DNA of 64,000 bases from Zoogloea sp. LCSB751 (GCF_002028455.1 NZ_MWUM01000013.1:62001-126000), one strand, 5' to 3'. Numbered from the stretch's first letter, positions 1-9,427 are shown. Notes: a model not told the origin generated them from the letters alone. Translations and numbers: made by a program.

Positions 1-589
1 ACAGGTTGAGCGTCGTGCGGCCGCCGATCTCGCGCATGCCGGGGATCACCGCCTCGGGGTACACCATCTCCGGGACGTTGTAGCGCCAGGCCAGCGTGTC
101 GAGGGTGCTCAGCAGGTACGGCATGAAGGCCGTGCCTGCGCCCTGGCAGGCGTAGCCGGACGCGCTGGCGAACTGGCTGAACACCGAACCGCCGGGATGC
201 CCGATCACGTCGGCGTTCTTGAACTTCGCCAGGTTGTTCTCGTTGTCGTGGTTCGTCGTCCCGTCGCCGCCGGCCTGCGCCGTGGGATTGGGCATGCTCA
301 TGGCGCGCACCTCGATCCACGGGTTCTCGCCGGTGTTGCTGTAGCTCGACACCACCGCGTCGGGAATGTAGTGGCGCACCTTCACCGAGGTGCGCACCGT
401 GCAGCCCGTCCAGGTGCAGAACAGCCAGTAGCAGATGCCGACGACGCGATATTCCAGGCAGTCGGGCGACAGGGCCGAGGACACGATGGTAGCCGTGTTC
501 AGCGCGAAGCTCGAAGCGGCGCCGCCGAGCAGCACCGAAGCGATGGCAAGGCGGGCCCGGCGCGACGACGCCGACAGCAGGCGGTTCAT
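1..589 (-). CDS. Integrating conjugative element protein, TIGR03756/PFL_4710 family (partial)
   Basis: Partial gene. It starts at the ATG at 589 and runs off the left edge of the window. The N-terminus has a signal-peptide-like stretch (about residues 10-30, ending in an Ala/Ser-rich segment) followed by a secreted, Cys-rich domain with a CYWLFCTWTGC-type segment. This and its position directly after a TIGR03757 gene match the TraU-like exported component of ICE mating-pair apparatus. Its ATG overlaps the TGA of the upstream gene (ATGA), so the two are probably translationally coupled. The C-terminal part is not visible. Role inferred from family and context. Confidence 0.8.
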   Translation of the reverse strand, partial: MNRLLSASSRRARLAIASVLLGGAASSFALNTATIVSSALSPDCLEYRVVGICYWLFCTWTGCTVRTSVKVRHYIPDAVVSSYSNTGENPWIEVRAMSMPNPTAQAGGDGTTNHDNENNLAKFKNADVIGHPGGSVFSQFASASGYACQGAGTAFMPYLLSTLDTLAWRYNVPEMVYPEAVIPGMREIGGRTTLNL

Positions 590-1032
590 GGCTGTGCCCT
601 CCGATGTGATTCGATGCGTGCCACGGCGCGCGCGACATCGGGCTCGCCGTAGACCACGTAGCGGCGATCGACCACCACGGCAGGCACCTTGGCCAGCCCC
701 AAGCCCCAGGCATCGGCGACGCCCTGGTAGGCGCTGCCGATGCGGCGCTGTAGTGCCTGGCTGCCATCGCGCAGGCGTTGCTGCACGAGCGCGGCCGCGC
801 GGCCCGGATCGGCAGGCAGGCCCGCGGCCAGTTCGGCCTCGATGCGCTCGGGCAGATCCAGCTCGATCACGCGCGCGCCGGATGCGGACTGCACGGGATG
901 GCGGCTGTCGGTCACGACCAGCACGTCGGCTGCGGATGCGTCCTGGCCGAGCAGGCACAGCAGCAGCCCTCCCGCGCAGGCGATGCGCGTACACCGCAGC
1001 CGCGGGATGGGTTTCAAGAAGGGAGCCGTCAT
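586..1032 (-). CDS. Integrating conjugative element protein, TIGR03757/PFL_4709 family
   Basis: 148 residues with an N-terminal signal peptide (about residues 15-35, hydrophobic core then ASA). The rest is a small periplasmic domain with a thioredoxin-like feel (VLVVTDSRHP near the start, KVPAVVVDRRYVVYG near the end). It corresponds to the TIGR03757 family of ICE transfer regions, which lies beside TIGR03756. It overlaps the next gene by 4 nt. It lacks a visible CxxC pair, so a redox role should not be assumed. Probably a periplasmic factor of the conjugation channel. Confidence 0.8.
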   Translation of the reverse strand: MTAPFLKPIPRLRCTRIACAGGLLLCLLGQDASAADVLVVTDSRHPVQSASGARVIELDLPERIEAELAAGLPADPGRAAALVQQRLRDGSQALQRRIGSAYQGVADAWGLGLAKVPAVVVDRRYVVYGEPDVARAVARIESHRRAQP

Positions 1033-1188
1033 GGCGGGCGTCCTGGGAATGAGAGCAAGGCTCTAGTCGAACGCCGAAGGCAGTCCAACCGCGACAAGGA
1101 ATGCGCACCGCGCGCGCTCCGCTTTGGGCAGACAGGCGAAAGAAAAGCGGCAGCCGAGGCTCCCGCGGGGACCAGGCGGTCAGCGGCG

Positions 1189-1683
1189 CTACAGCAGGCC
1201 GGATTCGGCGAAGGAGTACGGCGTGCCCTTGCCGACGATGAAGTAATCCACCACCCGGACATCGACTATCGCCAGGGCGGCTTTGAGCCGGTCGGTCAGC
1301 GCCTGATCGGCGGCCGAAGGCACGGTCATGCCAGATGGATGCTGGTGGGCCAGGATGACCGCCGAGGCGTTGAGGGCCAGGGCGCGCTGCACCAGCACCC
1401 GCGGGTACACCGAGGTTTGATCGACCGTGCCCTTGAACATCGGCTCGTAGGCGAGGACTTGGTGCTGAGAGTTGAGGAACACGACGGCGAAGACCTCGTT
1501 GGGCTCCGCGACCAGCTTCAGATGCAGGTAGTCGCGCACGGCGGCGGGACTGTTCAGCATCGGGCCGGCCTTGAAGATGCGTTGTTCCAGCAAGGCGATG
1601 GCCTGGCGGATGATCCAGTCTTCGTGCTGGGCGGCGATCAGGCTGAGCGACTCGGGACGCGAGTCGGCGACGACATAGGACAT
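1189..1683 (-). CDS. radC: RadC-like JAB-domain protein
   Basis: 164 residues from the ATG at 1683, chosen because GGAG lies just upstream; an in-frame start at 1794 would add an unconvincing Ser-rich extension. The JAMM-type metal motif is intact: E63, then H113-Q-H115-P-S-G and D126. Chromosomal RadC is longer because it has an N-terminal helix-hairpin-helix part that is absent here, so this is the short mobile-element form. Biochemical function of the family is unsettled despite the name. The leader (1684-1876) carries one copy of the radC-type structured RNA. It sits between the secretion genes as in PFGI-type elements. Confidence 0.88.
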   Translation of the reverse strand: MSYVVADSRPESLSLIAAQHEDWIIRQAIALLEQRIFKAGPMLNSPAAVRDYLHLKLVAEPNEVFAVVFLNSQHQVLAYEPMFKGTVDQTSVYPRVLVQRALALNASAVILAHQHPSGMTVPSAADQALTDRLKAALAIVDVRVVDYFIVGKGTPYSFAESGLL

Positions 1684-1838
1684 GGCGAACCTCCACGGGA
1701 TGAAGTCGGAGGACGCCTGTCCCGGGAGGGACAAACCCTCCGGGGACGATGAAGAACAAGCGGCAGAAGAGCGGGCATCCGCCACCGCATGCACAGTGGC
1801 TGTTCGCGTCCAGGGATGCGCAGCGAACGGGGTCGATC

Positions 1839-1912
1839 AGCACGGCCAAGCCGCGTCGTAGCCTTGAAGATCGTGGCTACCTGGGCATGTCTCCGAGAGA
1901 CTCGGCAGGCAT
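1839..1912 (-). promoter_or_regulatory. radC-type structured leader RNA, copy 1
   Basis: Read on the minus strand: a short hairpin (CCGAG/CTCGG), then the conserved single-strand block CATGCCCAGG, then a stem GTAGCC/GGCTAC around a GATCTTCAA loop, then a weaker third stem-loop and a GATC-containing tail. It lies in the leader of the RadC-like gene. Four further copies occur at 27365, 30966, 32943 and 35299 with compensatory stem changes. The arrangement agrees with my recollection of the radC RNA motif; no covariance search was done. Confidence 0.7.
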
Positions 1913-2623
1913 TTCCTTCGATGCGGGCTCGGCCGCTGCACTGGCCGCCAGCAGGTCGATCGCGGACAGCAAGGCATCTCCTTCGACCGGGCCGTGCAGC
2001 AGCAGCGTCTTGCCGGACTGGCGATCCTGCAGGCGCAGCGTGGGCGTGACCTTGATGCCCTCCTGCGCCGCGCTCGCCGACTGTGCGCGGATCAGCGCAT
2101 CGGGGCGGTCGCTGTCGAGGCACTGCTGCGCGGCCGGCGTGAGGTCGGGATAGCGCAGGCCCTCGGGCAGGCCCTGACCGTCGCCGCGGGTGTGCGTGTA
2201 GACCCACTCGGCGGCCTGCCAGAACGCGGCCTGGCCGCCGGCCTCGCCGACGCACTCCACCAGGCGCGCACCGGCAGACGCGGCCGGCTCGTGCAACGGC
2301 AACGGCAGGTGATGCCATTGCCAGCTCACGTCCGGGTGCGCGTCGATCCAGCGCTTGAGCACTGCGAAGTAGGCGCGGCAGAACGGGCATTCGAGGTCGG
2401 CGTACTCGACCACCGTGAAGCGCGCATCGGCGCGGCCATAGCGCCAGGGCGGGCCGGCTGGTGCCGTTGCCGGCGCAGGCGTTGCTTCTGCCGAAGGAAA
2501 ATCGGGTTCGGCGGGCGGCGACTGCGGCCGCAGGCCGAGCCATGCGGCCGTTGTCAGGGCCGCGGCCATCAGCAGCGCGACGACAAGGACGGTGCGGGAC
2601 GGCGCGAAGCGAGGGATGCGCAT
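1877..2623 (-). CDS. DsbA-like thiol:disulfide protein, membrane-anchored
   Basis: 248 residues from the ATG at 2623, preceded by GGGGAG; an upstream start at 2650 would overlap the previous gene. Residues 10-32 form a signal anchor, followed by a Pro/Ala-rich linker and a thioredoxin-fold domain with the active site C79-P-F-C82. The conserved cis-Pro region (KVTPTLRL) is present near residue 190. DsbA/DsbG-type proteins in ICE transfer regions are thought to form or isomerise disulfides in exported pilus or channel proteins. It follows the ATPase gene by 13 nt and is in the same operon. Confidence 0.85.
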   Translation of the reverse strand: MRIPRFAPSRTVLVVALLMAAALTTAAWLGLRPQSPPAEPDFPSAEATPAPATAPAGPPWRYGRADARFTVVEYADLECPFCRAYFAVLKRWIDAHPDVSWQWHHLPLPLHEPAASAGARLVECVGEAGGQAAFWQAAEWVYTHTRGDGQGLPEGLRYPDLTPAAQQCLDSDRPDALIRAQSASAAQEGIKVTPTLRLQDRQSGKTLLLHGPVEGDALLSAIDLLAASAAAEPASKEMPAESLGDMPR

Positions 2624-2636
2624 CGTGGACTCCCCG

Positions 2637-5519
2637 TCACGCCAGCGCATCGAGCACCAGCGGCTCGATGCTGCGGGCGCGGTCGATCTTCTCGGCGATC
2701 TTGAAAGCGGCGTCCAGTTCGCCGATGCCGTACTGCTGCATCAACTGGAAACGCTCGGCCTTCTCTTCCGGCTCGGTCTGAGCCAGCGCCAGGTACAGGC
2801 TGGGCGGCACCGCGCGGAATAGCACTTCCATGCTCTTGGAAAGGATCACGCCCTCGCTGAACTTGCCGGCCTCCTTGCGGGCCGACAGCATCAGCGCCTT
2901 CTGCGCCGCGTTCAGCTCGCGAAAGCGCGCGATCTTCTCCACCTCGTCGGGCGGCATCGAGAGGCAGATCCACCACTCGATCATGTTGAGCATGGGCTCG
3001 GCGGCCTTGGGCAGGTCGTCGATGTTCTGCGTCGCCAGCCAGTACCAGGCGCCGAGCTTGCGCCACATCTTCGTGATCTTGACGACGTAGGGCGCAAGCA
3101 GCGGGTTCTTGGTGATGATGTGCCCCTCGTCCGTCACGTTGATGATCGGCCGGCCGAGGAACTGGTCGCGCTCGGCGATGTTGTTGACCGTGTTGATAAG
3201 GCTGATGTAGGCGATGGAAAGCTGCGCGTTGTAGCCCTCGCGTGCGAAGGTCGCCAGATCGACGATGGTGATGTCGGCCTCGGGCCAGGGCGTGCCGGGC
3301 CGGTCGAACATCTCGCCGTCCACGCCCTGGCAGAACATATCCATCGCGTCGGCCATTTCCAGCAGCCGCGCGCGCCGCACCTCGGGTAGTGCCGTATCGC
3401 GGGCGCGCTCGCGCAGCGCATCGCGCACGTCGCGCGTCAGGACGGTGCGCTGGTTGGCCACGCAACGCTGGGCCGCATCGAGGATGCACTGGCGGATCAG
3501 GCTGCGGTCGGCGCGCGTCATGCGCGCCTCTTCCTTGTCCTCGCCGCCGGTGATCATCAGCCGCGCGGTGATTTCCAGTTCCCCCAGCACGTCACGCTGC
3601 TCGTCGGCATCCGCTGCCTGTGCCGCTTCGTCGCGGTCCTCGTCCAGGGCGTCGGCATCCAGCGTCTGCACCTGGCTGGGCGTTTCCACCAGCCGGTGGG
3701 CGTCGGCGAACGGCGCGAGGCTCACCCCGGCACCGGGGGCCAGCTTAACGCGATGCACCTTCATGCCTAGCCGCGCCGCGAAGTCGCCGAACAGGCCGAA
3801 GCTGTTGCCCGCCTCGACGATGAACAGCCGCGGCCGGTAGATCGCCGTCACCTGGTTCAGGATGTTGTTGAGCGTGGCGCTTTTGCCCGAGCCGGTGGGA
3901 CCGAACAGGAACAGGTGAGCGTTCATCTGCCGGTCGAGCCGGTTCAGCGGGTCGAAGGTGATCGGCCCGCCGCCGCGGTTGAAGAACGTGATGCCCGGAT
4001 TGCCGGTGCCCTGGCTGCGGCCCCACACCGGCGCGAGGTTCGCCGCGTGCTGCGCGAACATCAGTTGCGTGTACCACTGGCGCTTGTCGGTGGCCGGATC
4101 GAACACGCACGGGAGCCAGCGCAGGTAGCTGTTGAGCGGCGCCACCTCGTCTTCCTCGCGCACCGGCTGCAGGCCGGCGTTGAGCATGACGTTGACCAGT
4201 TGCAGGCCGCGGGCGTCGAGCTGCGCGAGGTCGCGTCCGCGCAGATAGAAGGCAAGCGCACCGCGGTAGAGCTTGTGCGCGCTGCCGATCAGCCCGCGCG
4301 CTTCCTGCACGTCGCGGCGCGTCTGCTCCGAAGCCAGCGTCTCGCCGACCGACTTCTTGCTCAGGTGGTTCAGGTGCTCTTCGAGCACGTCCTGCGGCGT
4401 CGCGACGACGGTCAGGCACATCACCGTGTCCTCGGGCATCTGGTCGAACAGCGCGTTGACGGCATCGCCGCCCTTGCGCGTTTCGCCGGTGACGTGGCCG
4501 GTCGCAGGCGGCATGCGCAACCGGTCCATCACGATGATCCGGTGCGGCATGCCGTCGAGCAGCCACGTGCCGTTCGCCACGTCCGAGCGCGGCTGGCCGA
4601 AGAACAGGCGCTGCGCGAAGTCTCCGCTGGCCAGCTCGATCTCGCCGTCTTCGACTGCCTCGGGGTAGCGCGTGAGCGCATAGAAGCGCTCGCGGTCGTC
4701 GGCGCTGGGGCCGAGCAGCGTCGGGTGCGGGTTGAACCAGCGCAGCAGCCAGTCGTGGATGTCGGCCGCCTCCATGCGGCGGGATTTCACGCCCGCGTTG
4801 GCGAGGCCGCCCACGAGCCGGTCGCAGATCGTCGTCAACGCCTGCTCGGGGGACTGGCCGCGCCGCGATGCGGTCGTAGCGTTCGCGCGCCGGTAGACCA
4901 CCATTCGCACGCGCCGGACCTGGCCGCGCCACGGCAGCCGCGTCACCGTGGTGTCCTCGAACAGCCCGCCGGGCTTGGCAATGGCGCGCAGGTGGTGCCC
5001 AAAGAAACGCAGGTAGAAGTCCGTGAAGGCGCTGCCCTGGGCGCGCGGCCGCACATAGTCGGCCAGCCCGCGCAGGTAGGTGTCCCAGGTCGATTCGTCC
5101 TGGGCGTAGAGCTGCACGACCCACGGGTTCTCGTCGAGTTCGTCGAACGAGTCCTGCAGCGCGTTCTCCAGTGCATCGCGTGCCTGCCACAGCCAGGCCA
5201 TCTCACGGCCTTCGGTGCCGACCGGGGCCAGTTCGAAGAAGCCCGCAACCGACTGGCCGTCTTCCAGCAACATGCTCTTGGAGCCGGGCAGGTACTCCAT
5301 CCACGGCAACAGGTCGGCGAAGGACGGTGCCACGCCGTAGAGCGCCTGCAGGTCCGCTTCGGTGGTCGGCGGGCGCGGCTGGCTGCCCATCGCGCTGCCG
5401 GGCTCGGGAATGCCGTGCGCGGCCAGCGTCGAGACATGCTGCGACCAGGCGTCATCGGCATCCAGGTCGGGGCCGGCGGGCGTGACGGCCTTGCGTGCCC
5501 AGGGCAACGACCAAGCCAT
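2637..5519 (-). CDS. traC: VirB4/TraC-type conjugative transfer ATPase, TIGR03744/PFL_4706 family
   Basis: 960 residues from the ATG at 5519, which has GGAGG just upstream and overlaps the stop of the preceding lipoprotein gene (TGATG). The N-terminal half is the VirB4 helical region. Walker A GPTGSGKS lies near residues 537-545, the Walker B-like segment TIVDLATF near 750, and INVTDEGHIITKNP near 795. This is the cytoplasmic ATPase that energises pilus assembly and substrate transfer through the type IV secretion channel. The length is normal for the ICE family. The large ORFs on the opposite strand here are codon-bias shadows. Confidence 0.93.
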   Translation of the reverse strand: MAWSLPWARKAVTPAGPDLDADDAWSQHVSTLAAHGIPEPGSAMGSQPRPPTTEADLQALYGVAPSFADLLPWMEYLPGSKSMLLEDGQSVAGFFELAPVGTEGREMAWLWQARDALENALQDSFDELDENPWVVQLYAQDESTWDTYLRGLADYVRPRAQGSAFTDFYLRFFGHHLRAIAKPGGLFEDTTVTRLPWRGQVRRVRMVVYRRANATTASRRGQSPEQALTTICDRLVGGLANAGVKSRRMEAADIHDWLLRWFNPHPTLLGPSADDRERFYALTRYPEAVEDGEIELASGDFAQRLFFGQPRSDVANGTWLLDGMPHRIIVMDRLRMPPATGHVTGETRKGGDAVNALFDQMPEDTVMCLTVVATPQDVLEEHLNHLSKKSVGETLASEQTRRDVQEARGLIGSAHKLYRGALAFYLRGRDLAQLDARGLQLVNVMLNAGLQPVREEDEVAPLNSYLRWLPCVFDPATDKRQWYTQLMFAQHAANLAPVWGRSQGTGNPGITFFNRGGGPITFDPLNRLDRQMNAHLFLFGPTGSGKSATLNNILNQVTAIYRPRLFIVEAGNSFGLFGDFAARLGMKVHRVKLAPGAGVSLAPFADAHRLVETPSQVQTLDADALDEDRDEAAQAADADEQRDVLGELEITARLMITGGEDKEEARMTRADRSLIRQCILDAAQRCVANQRTVLTRDVRDALRERARDTALPEVRRARLLEMADAMDMFCQGVDGEMFDRPGTPWPEADITIVDLATFAREGYNAQLSIAYISLINTVNNIAERDQFLGRPIINVTDEGHIITKNPLLAPYVVKITKMWRKLGAWYWLATQNIDDLPKAAEPMLNMIEWWICLSMPPDEVEKIARFRELNAAQKALMLSARKEAGKFSEGVILSKSMEVLFRAVPPSLYLALAQTEPEEKAERFQLMQQYGIGELDAAFKIAEKIDRARSIEPLVLDALA

Positions 5520-5953
5520 CAGTAGTCCTCCAGGCGCTCGCCAGGCATCGCGTACTGCACGCGCTGGTAGAGCGGGAACACGGTGGTGTAGCCGGGCACG
5601 GGCACCGGGTCGGTGCCGGCCAGGTGCGGGAACACGTACATCACTAGGTCCGGGTTCGGCAGGCGTCGGAACTGGCGGTAAATCTCGTTGGCCGCGGTGC
5701 GCGTGTAGGCGGCAGCGGCGGCGGGCACCGCCTGCACGTCGGCCTCGGTCAGCGGCCGGCGCAAGTCCTGGCGTGCATCGAGCAGTTGCCGCGCTGCCTG
5801 CCCACCACCGGCGCTGCCGCCCGTCTCCTGATTCCACACGTCGAGCATGGTGTGATCGCCGTGCGGCAGCAACTTGTCCTTGCTGGTGGCGCAGCCGCCC
5901 AGCACCAGGACCGCGCACAGGATCGCGGCCGATTCAATCCAAATCCGACGCAT
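5519..5953 (-). CDS. Conjugal transfer lipoprotein, TIGR03751 family
   Basis: 144 residues. A lipoprotein signal is clear: residues 7-20 are hydrophobic and end in LVLGGC, giving an acylated Cys at about residue 21. The remainder is soluble and has no enzyme motifs. It occupies the VirB7-like position between the VirB10-like gene and the ATPase, suggesting an outer-membrane anchoring role for the channel. Its start lies 20 nt inside the upstream gene, and its stop shares one base with the ATPase start, typical of a tightly coupled operon. Confidence 0.85.
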   Translation of the reverse strand: MRRIWIESAAILCAVLVLGGCATSKDKLLPHGDHTMLDVWNQETGGSAGGGQAARQLLDARQDLRRPLTEADVQAVPAAAAAYTRTAANEIYRQFRRLPNPDLVMYVFPHLAGTDPVPVPGYTTVFPLYQRVQYAMPGERLEDY

Positions 5954-7403
5954 GCTTGCCTCCGATGCGTTGATTGACCCGGCGCCCCTTGGCGTCGTAG
6001 TCGATGTTGAGCGGCTGCTCCAGATGCACCGCGACCTTGGCGCCGGGCCGCACGTAGACGGCGGCGAAGGCTTGGCCGTAAAGCTTGTTGACCCAATCGG
6101 CCATGTCGCGGACGCCCCCGGCCAGGATGCGGCCCATCGCCTCGTTGCCGCTGATGCCTACCGTGCCAAGCGAGCCGTTGCTGTTAGCGACCACGGCCAC
6201 GCTGCCGTTGTCCGACTTGATCAGTGAAGCGGCGCCGGCGCCGGCCGCGGTGATGAGGGCTTGCGAACCCAGGTACTGCTGCGCGTTGCTGCGCCGTTCG
6301 CCGCTGACGCAGGGGATGCCGTAGGGATCGCTGATCCAGCCCAGGCCGCCTTGCGTCGTGCTGTTTGCACCATTGCCCTGGCCGCCGCCGCTCTGGTTGC
6401 GGTTGCCGTCCTCCGGCATCGTGCGCACCGTGCCGTCGTTGAAGACGAACGTCACCGAGCGAATCTGGCCGCGCACGCAGGAAAGCGTCCAGTCGCCCGA
6501 GGCCGTGCCGCTGACCACCGCGCCCGCCACGTCGGGAATGTCGATGCCGTTGGCGGTGAGGTTGTCCGGGCCGATCAGCACCTTGAAGGGGTACGGGTCG
6601 TTGACCGTGCCGTCGATCGGCACGCGGCCGATCAGCGCGGTCATCGCGATGGAGCCCATCAGCGTCGAGTTCGACGGCACCGTGTAGACCGGCTTGGACG
6701 ACGTGCCCACGGCGCGGCTGCCTGCATCCGCGACGGTGCTGGCCACGTTGTCGGCCGTGTCGGAAAGCGTCTTCTGCGCCGGCCCGAAGCTGGTCGGAAA
6801 GTTCAGGCCGCCGCTGCTGCCGTTCTTCGCCGAAGGCTTCGCATCGTCCGGTTCCACCCAGCGCGTGCCGCTGGTGCTGCGCGCGGCGCCGCCCTGGCTG
6901 CCGCTGAAGCCCTTGCCGTCGCCGTCCTCCAGGCCGAGCCCGACCGGCAGATCGGCCTGGCCGCCCTTGCCGGAAAGCCCATCCAGGCGCCGCTGCAGGT
7001 CTTGCAGCAGGCCCTGGGTCTGCTGGCGGTCGCCGGCCAACTGCTCGCGGTCCTGCTGCAGGCGGCCGCGTTCACCATCCAGCGCGGACTGGATGCGCTG
7101 GTCGATCGCGCTTTCCCGCGCGCGCATACGCTCGTTCTCGCTCTTCTGGTTCTTGTTGTCGTTGAGCGCCGTCTGCAGCTCGTTGCGCAACTGCTTGACC
7201 TGGGCCACCAGTGTGGCAACGGTATCGCGCGGCGTGTCGCCCTCGATGCCCAGCGCCTTCATCTCTTCGGGCGTGAGCGAGTTGGCGCTGCCGGCCGGAA
7301 CGGGCTTGGCGCCGCGATCCCCGGAGAACATCTTGATGCCGACGAACAGCAGCACCAGCGCCATCGGGATCAGCAGCCACTTCAGGAGGGGGTTACTTTT
7401 CAT
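5934..7403 (-). CDS. Integrating conjugative element protein, TIGR03752/PFL_4705 family (TraB/VirB10-like)
   Basis: 489 residues from the ATG at 7403, chosen over an in-frame GTG at 7412 because AAGGAGG sits 8 nt upstream of the ATG and overlaps the GTG. One transmembrane segment (residues 8-26) is followed by a coiled coil (about 55-145), a low-complexity Ser/Gly linker, and a beta-rich C-terminal domain with the pattern of TraB/VirB10 proteins (GRVPIDG..., VRPGAKVAVHLEQPL near the end). It should bridge the inner membrane to the outer-membrane core of the secretion channel. Confidence 0.87.
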   Translation of the reverse strand: MKSNPLLKWLLIPMALVLLFVGIKMFSGDRGAKPVPAGSANSLTPEEMKALGIEGDTPRDTVATLVAQVKQLRNELQTALNDNKNQKSENERMRARESAIDQRIQSALDGERGRLQQDREQLAGDRQQTQGLLQDLQRRLDGLSGKGGQADLPVGLGLEDGDGKGFSGSQGGAARSTSGTRWVEPDDAKPSAKNGSSGGLNFPTSFGPAQKTLSDTADNVASTVADAGSRAVGTSSKPVYTVPSNSTLMGSIAMTALIGRVPIDGTVNDPYPFKVLIGPDNLTANGIDIPDVAGAVVSGTASGDWTLSCVRGQIRSVTFVFNDGTVRTMPEDGNRNQSGGGQGNGANSTTQGGLGWISDPYGIPCVSGERRSNAQQYLGSQALITAAGAGAASLIKSDNGSVAVVANSNGSLGTVGISGNEAMGRILAGGVRDMADWVNKLYGQAFAAVYVRPGAKVAVHLEQPLNIDYDAKGRRVNQRIGGKHASDLD

Positions 7404-8313
7404 GGCGGGCACCTCCTTCGGCCTGGCCGGCCGCCGCGGCCGGCGGCAGGTTCACCGTCGCGTCGATCGGTGAGAGCTTGGGCAGCAGCGACTCGGCCAG
7501 GCCGTGGCCACGGGTCACGAGGTAGACCACCGTGGTGTCGGCGGCGCGGCCGGCCGGAGCCAGATTCGGGTGCTGGAAGGTCGCGGCGAGAAAGTCGCCC
7601 TGCAGCGCGCGGGGATCGAGGTCGAGCCAGCGCCCGGAGGCGTTGGTGAGCTTCACCGCCGTCACCCACTGGTCTTCGAGCCGCCAAGCGGCCAGCGCCT
7701 GCGCACGCACCGGCAGTGTGGGCAGCAAGGTGGAAAGCTCCAGCCCACGGCGCAGATTGACGCGGCCGAGGCCGGGAACGGGCTCCACGGTGCGCAGCGG
7801 CGCGTAGAGGTTCTGCGCCGCATAGCGCGTGAGCACAACCGCCACCGGCGTGGCGCGCTTCGCTGCGGGTACGGTGCGCTCCGCATCGTCGTCCGCCGGC
7901 TTGGCCGGCTCGCCGTAGCGCGTCGCCGGCACGTCGCCTTCGACGATGCGCACGGGTTCGAGTGCAGGCTGGCCCGCCTTCGCCGGCTCGGCCGCGATGT
8001 CCAGCAGGATCAGCGCGCCCGACTCCACGTCCTGCAGTTGCAGCCGTGTGGGCGGGATCGGCGCGCTCGCGCGCAGGTAGATCGCGCCACCAGCGCTCTG
8101 CACGCGCAACTGCTCGCCAACCGTGGGCGGCACACCGATGCGCACGTTGCGCTCGATGAACACCACGCGCTCCTGGCCGACCACCAGCGGCACCGCCAGC
8201 GGCAGGCGCTCCCAGCGCAGGATTTCGACGGCATGGGCCGCAGGCACGAAGGCCAGGCACAGCAGCAGGCCAGCCAGGGCCGCCGCAGATGAACGCTTCA
8301 CGAGGGACTTCAT
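7393..8313 (-). CDS. Integrating conjugative element protein, TIGR03749/PFL_4704 family (TraK-like)
   Basis: 306 residues from the ATG at 8313, followed by a canonical signal peptide (residues 1-27, ending AHA). The open frame extends far upstream to 9210, but that part overlaps other genes and lacks a signal sequence. The mature protein is beta-rich and periplasmic, matching the TraK/VirB9-like member of ICE transfer regions. It overlaps the upstream gene by 4 nt and the downstream VirB10-like gene by 11 nt. Confidence 0.85.
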   Translation of the reverse strand: MKSLVKRSSAAALAGLLLCLAFVPAAHAVEILRWERLPLAVPLVVGQERVVFIERNVRIGVPPTVGEQLRVQSAGGAIYLRASAPIPPTRLQLQDVESGALILLDIAAEPAKAGQPALEPVRIVEGDVPATRYGEPAKPADDDAERTVPAAKRATPVAVVLTRYAAQNLYAPLRTVEPVPGLGRVNLRRGLELSTLLPTLPVRAQALAAWRLEDQWVTAVKLTNASGRWLDLDPRALQGDFLAATFQHPNLAPAGRAADTTVVYLVTRGHGLAESLLPKLSPIDATVNLPPAAAAGQAEGGARHEK

Positions 8314-9002
8314 GGGGTGTCTCCCTGCAAGTTGGAGCCGGCGCTTGCGGCCCGGCCGGGCGGCGCCGCAGGCGGCGGGGTCTCGATGCGCTCCGGCGCG
8401 CGTGCATGGCAGTCCAGCGCCAGGCCGAAGGGGTTGCGCTCGGGGTCCACGTCCATGCGCACAACCTTGAGTGCATAGCGCACGAGCGCGCGCTTGACCT
8501 GCTCGGCGCCCAGGTACTCGTCGGCGCTCACGTCCAGCGTGACGATCCAGTTGTTGGCCGACACGGTGCGCACGCGCATGGCCGGCTCGTCGCCGTAGCC
8601 GCGGCCGGGAATCTCGTAGATGCCGCGCACGCGCTGGCGTAGCTCGCCGTTGCTGCGCCGGAATTCGTAGTCCTGCTGCAGGAAGGCACGGCAGCTCGGC
8701 GTGAAGTACGCAGACAGTGCATGCAGGTTGCGCGGGTAGTCCTGCTCGCCATTGGTCGGCCAGCGCTGGGCCTGCTGCCAAATGTAGAAGGTGAAGGCGT
8801 AGACGCTCTCCGGCGGCACGTCCCACCACTTGCGCGTGCTGCCCGAGCGCAGGTCGGGTGGCACGTGGATGGTCAGGCTCTTGGGTGCGCTCCACCAGCC
8901 GAAGCCGAGCAGCAGCGCCACGACGAACAGTGCGGCGCCAGCCAGGCGCAAGGTCTTCACATGCGCCTGCAGGTGCGCGACCTCGTTCTTGAATCGGCTC
9001 AT
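8310..9002 (-). CDS. Integrating conjugative element protein, TIGR03746/PFL_4703 family (TraE/VirB5-8 position)
   Basis: 230 residues with one N-terminal transmembrane segment (residues 19-40) and a periplasmic domain containing TFYIWQQAQRWP and a tail rich in Pro/Ala. This is the single-span inner-membrane protein that precedes the TraK-like gene in this ICE family and resembles TraE of F-type systems by position. Start ATG at 9002 overlaps the upstream stop by 4 nt. Confidence 0.85.
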   Translation of the reverse strand: MSRFKNEVAHLQAHVKTLRLAGAALFVVALLLGFGWWSAPKSLTIHVPPDLRSGSTRKWWDVPPESVYAFTFYIWQQAQRWPTNGEQDYPRNLHALSAYFTPSCRAFLQQDYEFRRSNGELRQRVRGIYEIPGRGYGDEPAMRVRTVSANNWIVTLDVSADEYLGAEQVKRALVRYALKVVRMDVDPERNPFGLALDCHARAPERIETPPPAAPPGRAASAGSNLQGDTP

Positions 9003-9427
9003 GGTCTACCTCGACGCAGGGACGGATCGGGCCGCAGGCGCCGCGTGGACCACCAGCCCGACCGGGTGATGAGCTGGCCCCCGCCCGCATGCGCAGCCAG
9101 CGCGGGGTAGCGCAGCGCGAGGCGCCACTGGAGCTGGCGGTACAGCCAGGTGTCGGGCCGGCCGCGCTTCCACCGCCGCAGCAGGCCGCCGCCCACGAAG
9201 ACACCGACACCGATGCCGGCGACGATCAGCGTGGGCACCATCGCGATGCTGTGCGTCAGCCAGGCCAGCGGTACGCCGGCCACGAGACCGGCCGCGCCGG
9301 ACAGCCCGGCGCAGACCCACAGCTCGTCGGCCGTGAGCCCGCGCACGACCACCGGGTGGCGGTTGAGGCGGTGCGGCAGGAAGGTCACGAGCCCGTCGCG
9401 CGACGGACTCTCCAGGGCGCCGGCCAT
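8999..9427 (-). CDS. Conjugal transfer protein, TIGR03750 family (TraL-like)
   Basis: 142 residues. Two transmembrane helices (about residues 35-57 and 62-80) separated by a short turn, then a basic cytoplasmic tail (RRWKRGRPDTWLYRQLQ). The start of the protein (LPHRLNRHPVVVRGLT) is characteristic of the TraL/VirB3-like group. Its neighbours on both sides are inner-membrane transfer proteins, consistent with a platform role next to the ATPase. Confidence 0.85.
   Translation of the reverse strand: MAGALESPSRDGLVTFLPHRLNRHPVVVRGLTADELWVCAGLSGAAGLVAGVPLAWLTHSIAMVPTLIVAGIGVGVFVGGGLLRRWKRGRPDTWLYRQLQWRLALRYPALAAHAGGGQLITRSGWWSTRRLRPDPSLRRGRP

Noticed and set aside
3915..5525. 536-residue plus-strand open frame opposite the TraC-type ATPase
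   Set aside because: Shadow of the ATPase codon bias; Arg/Ala/His-rich, no motif.
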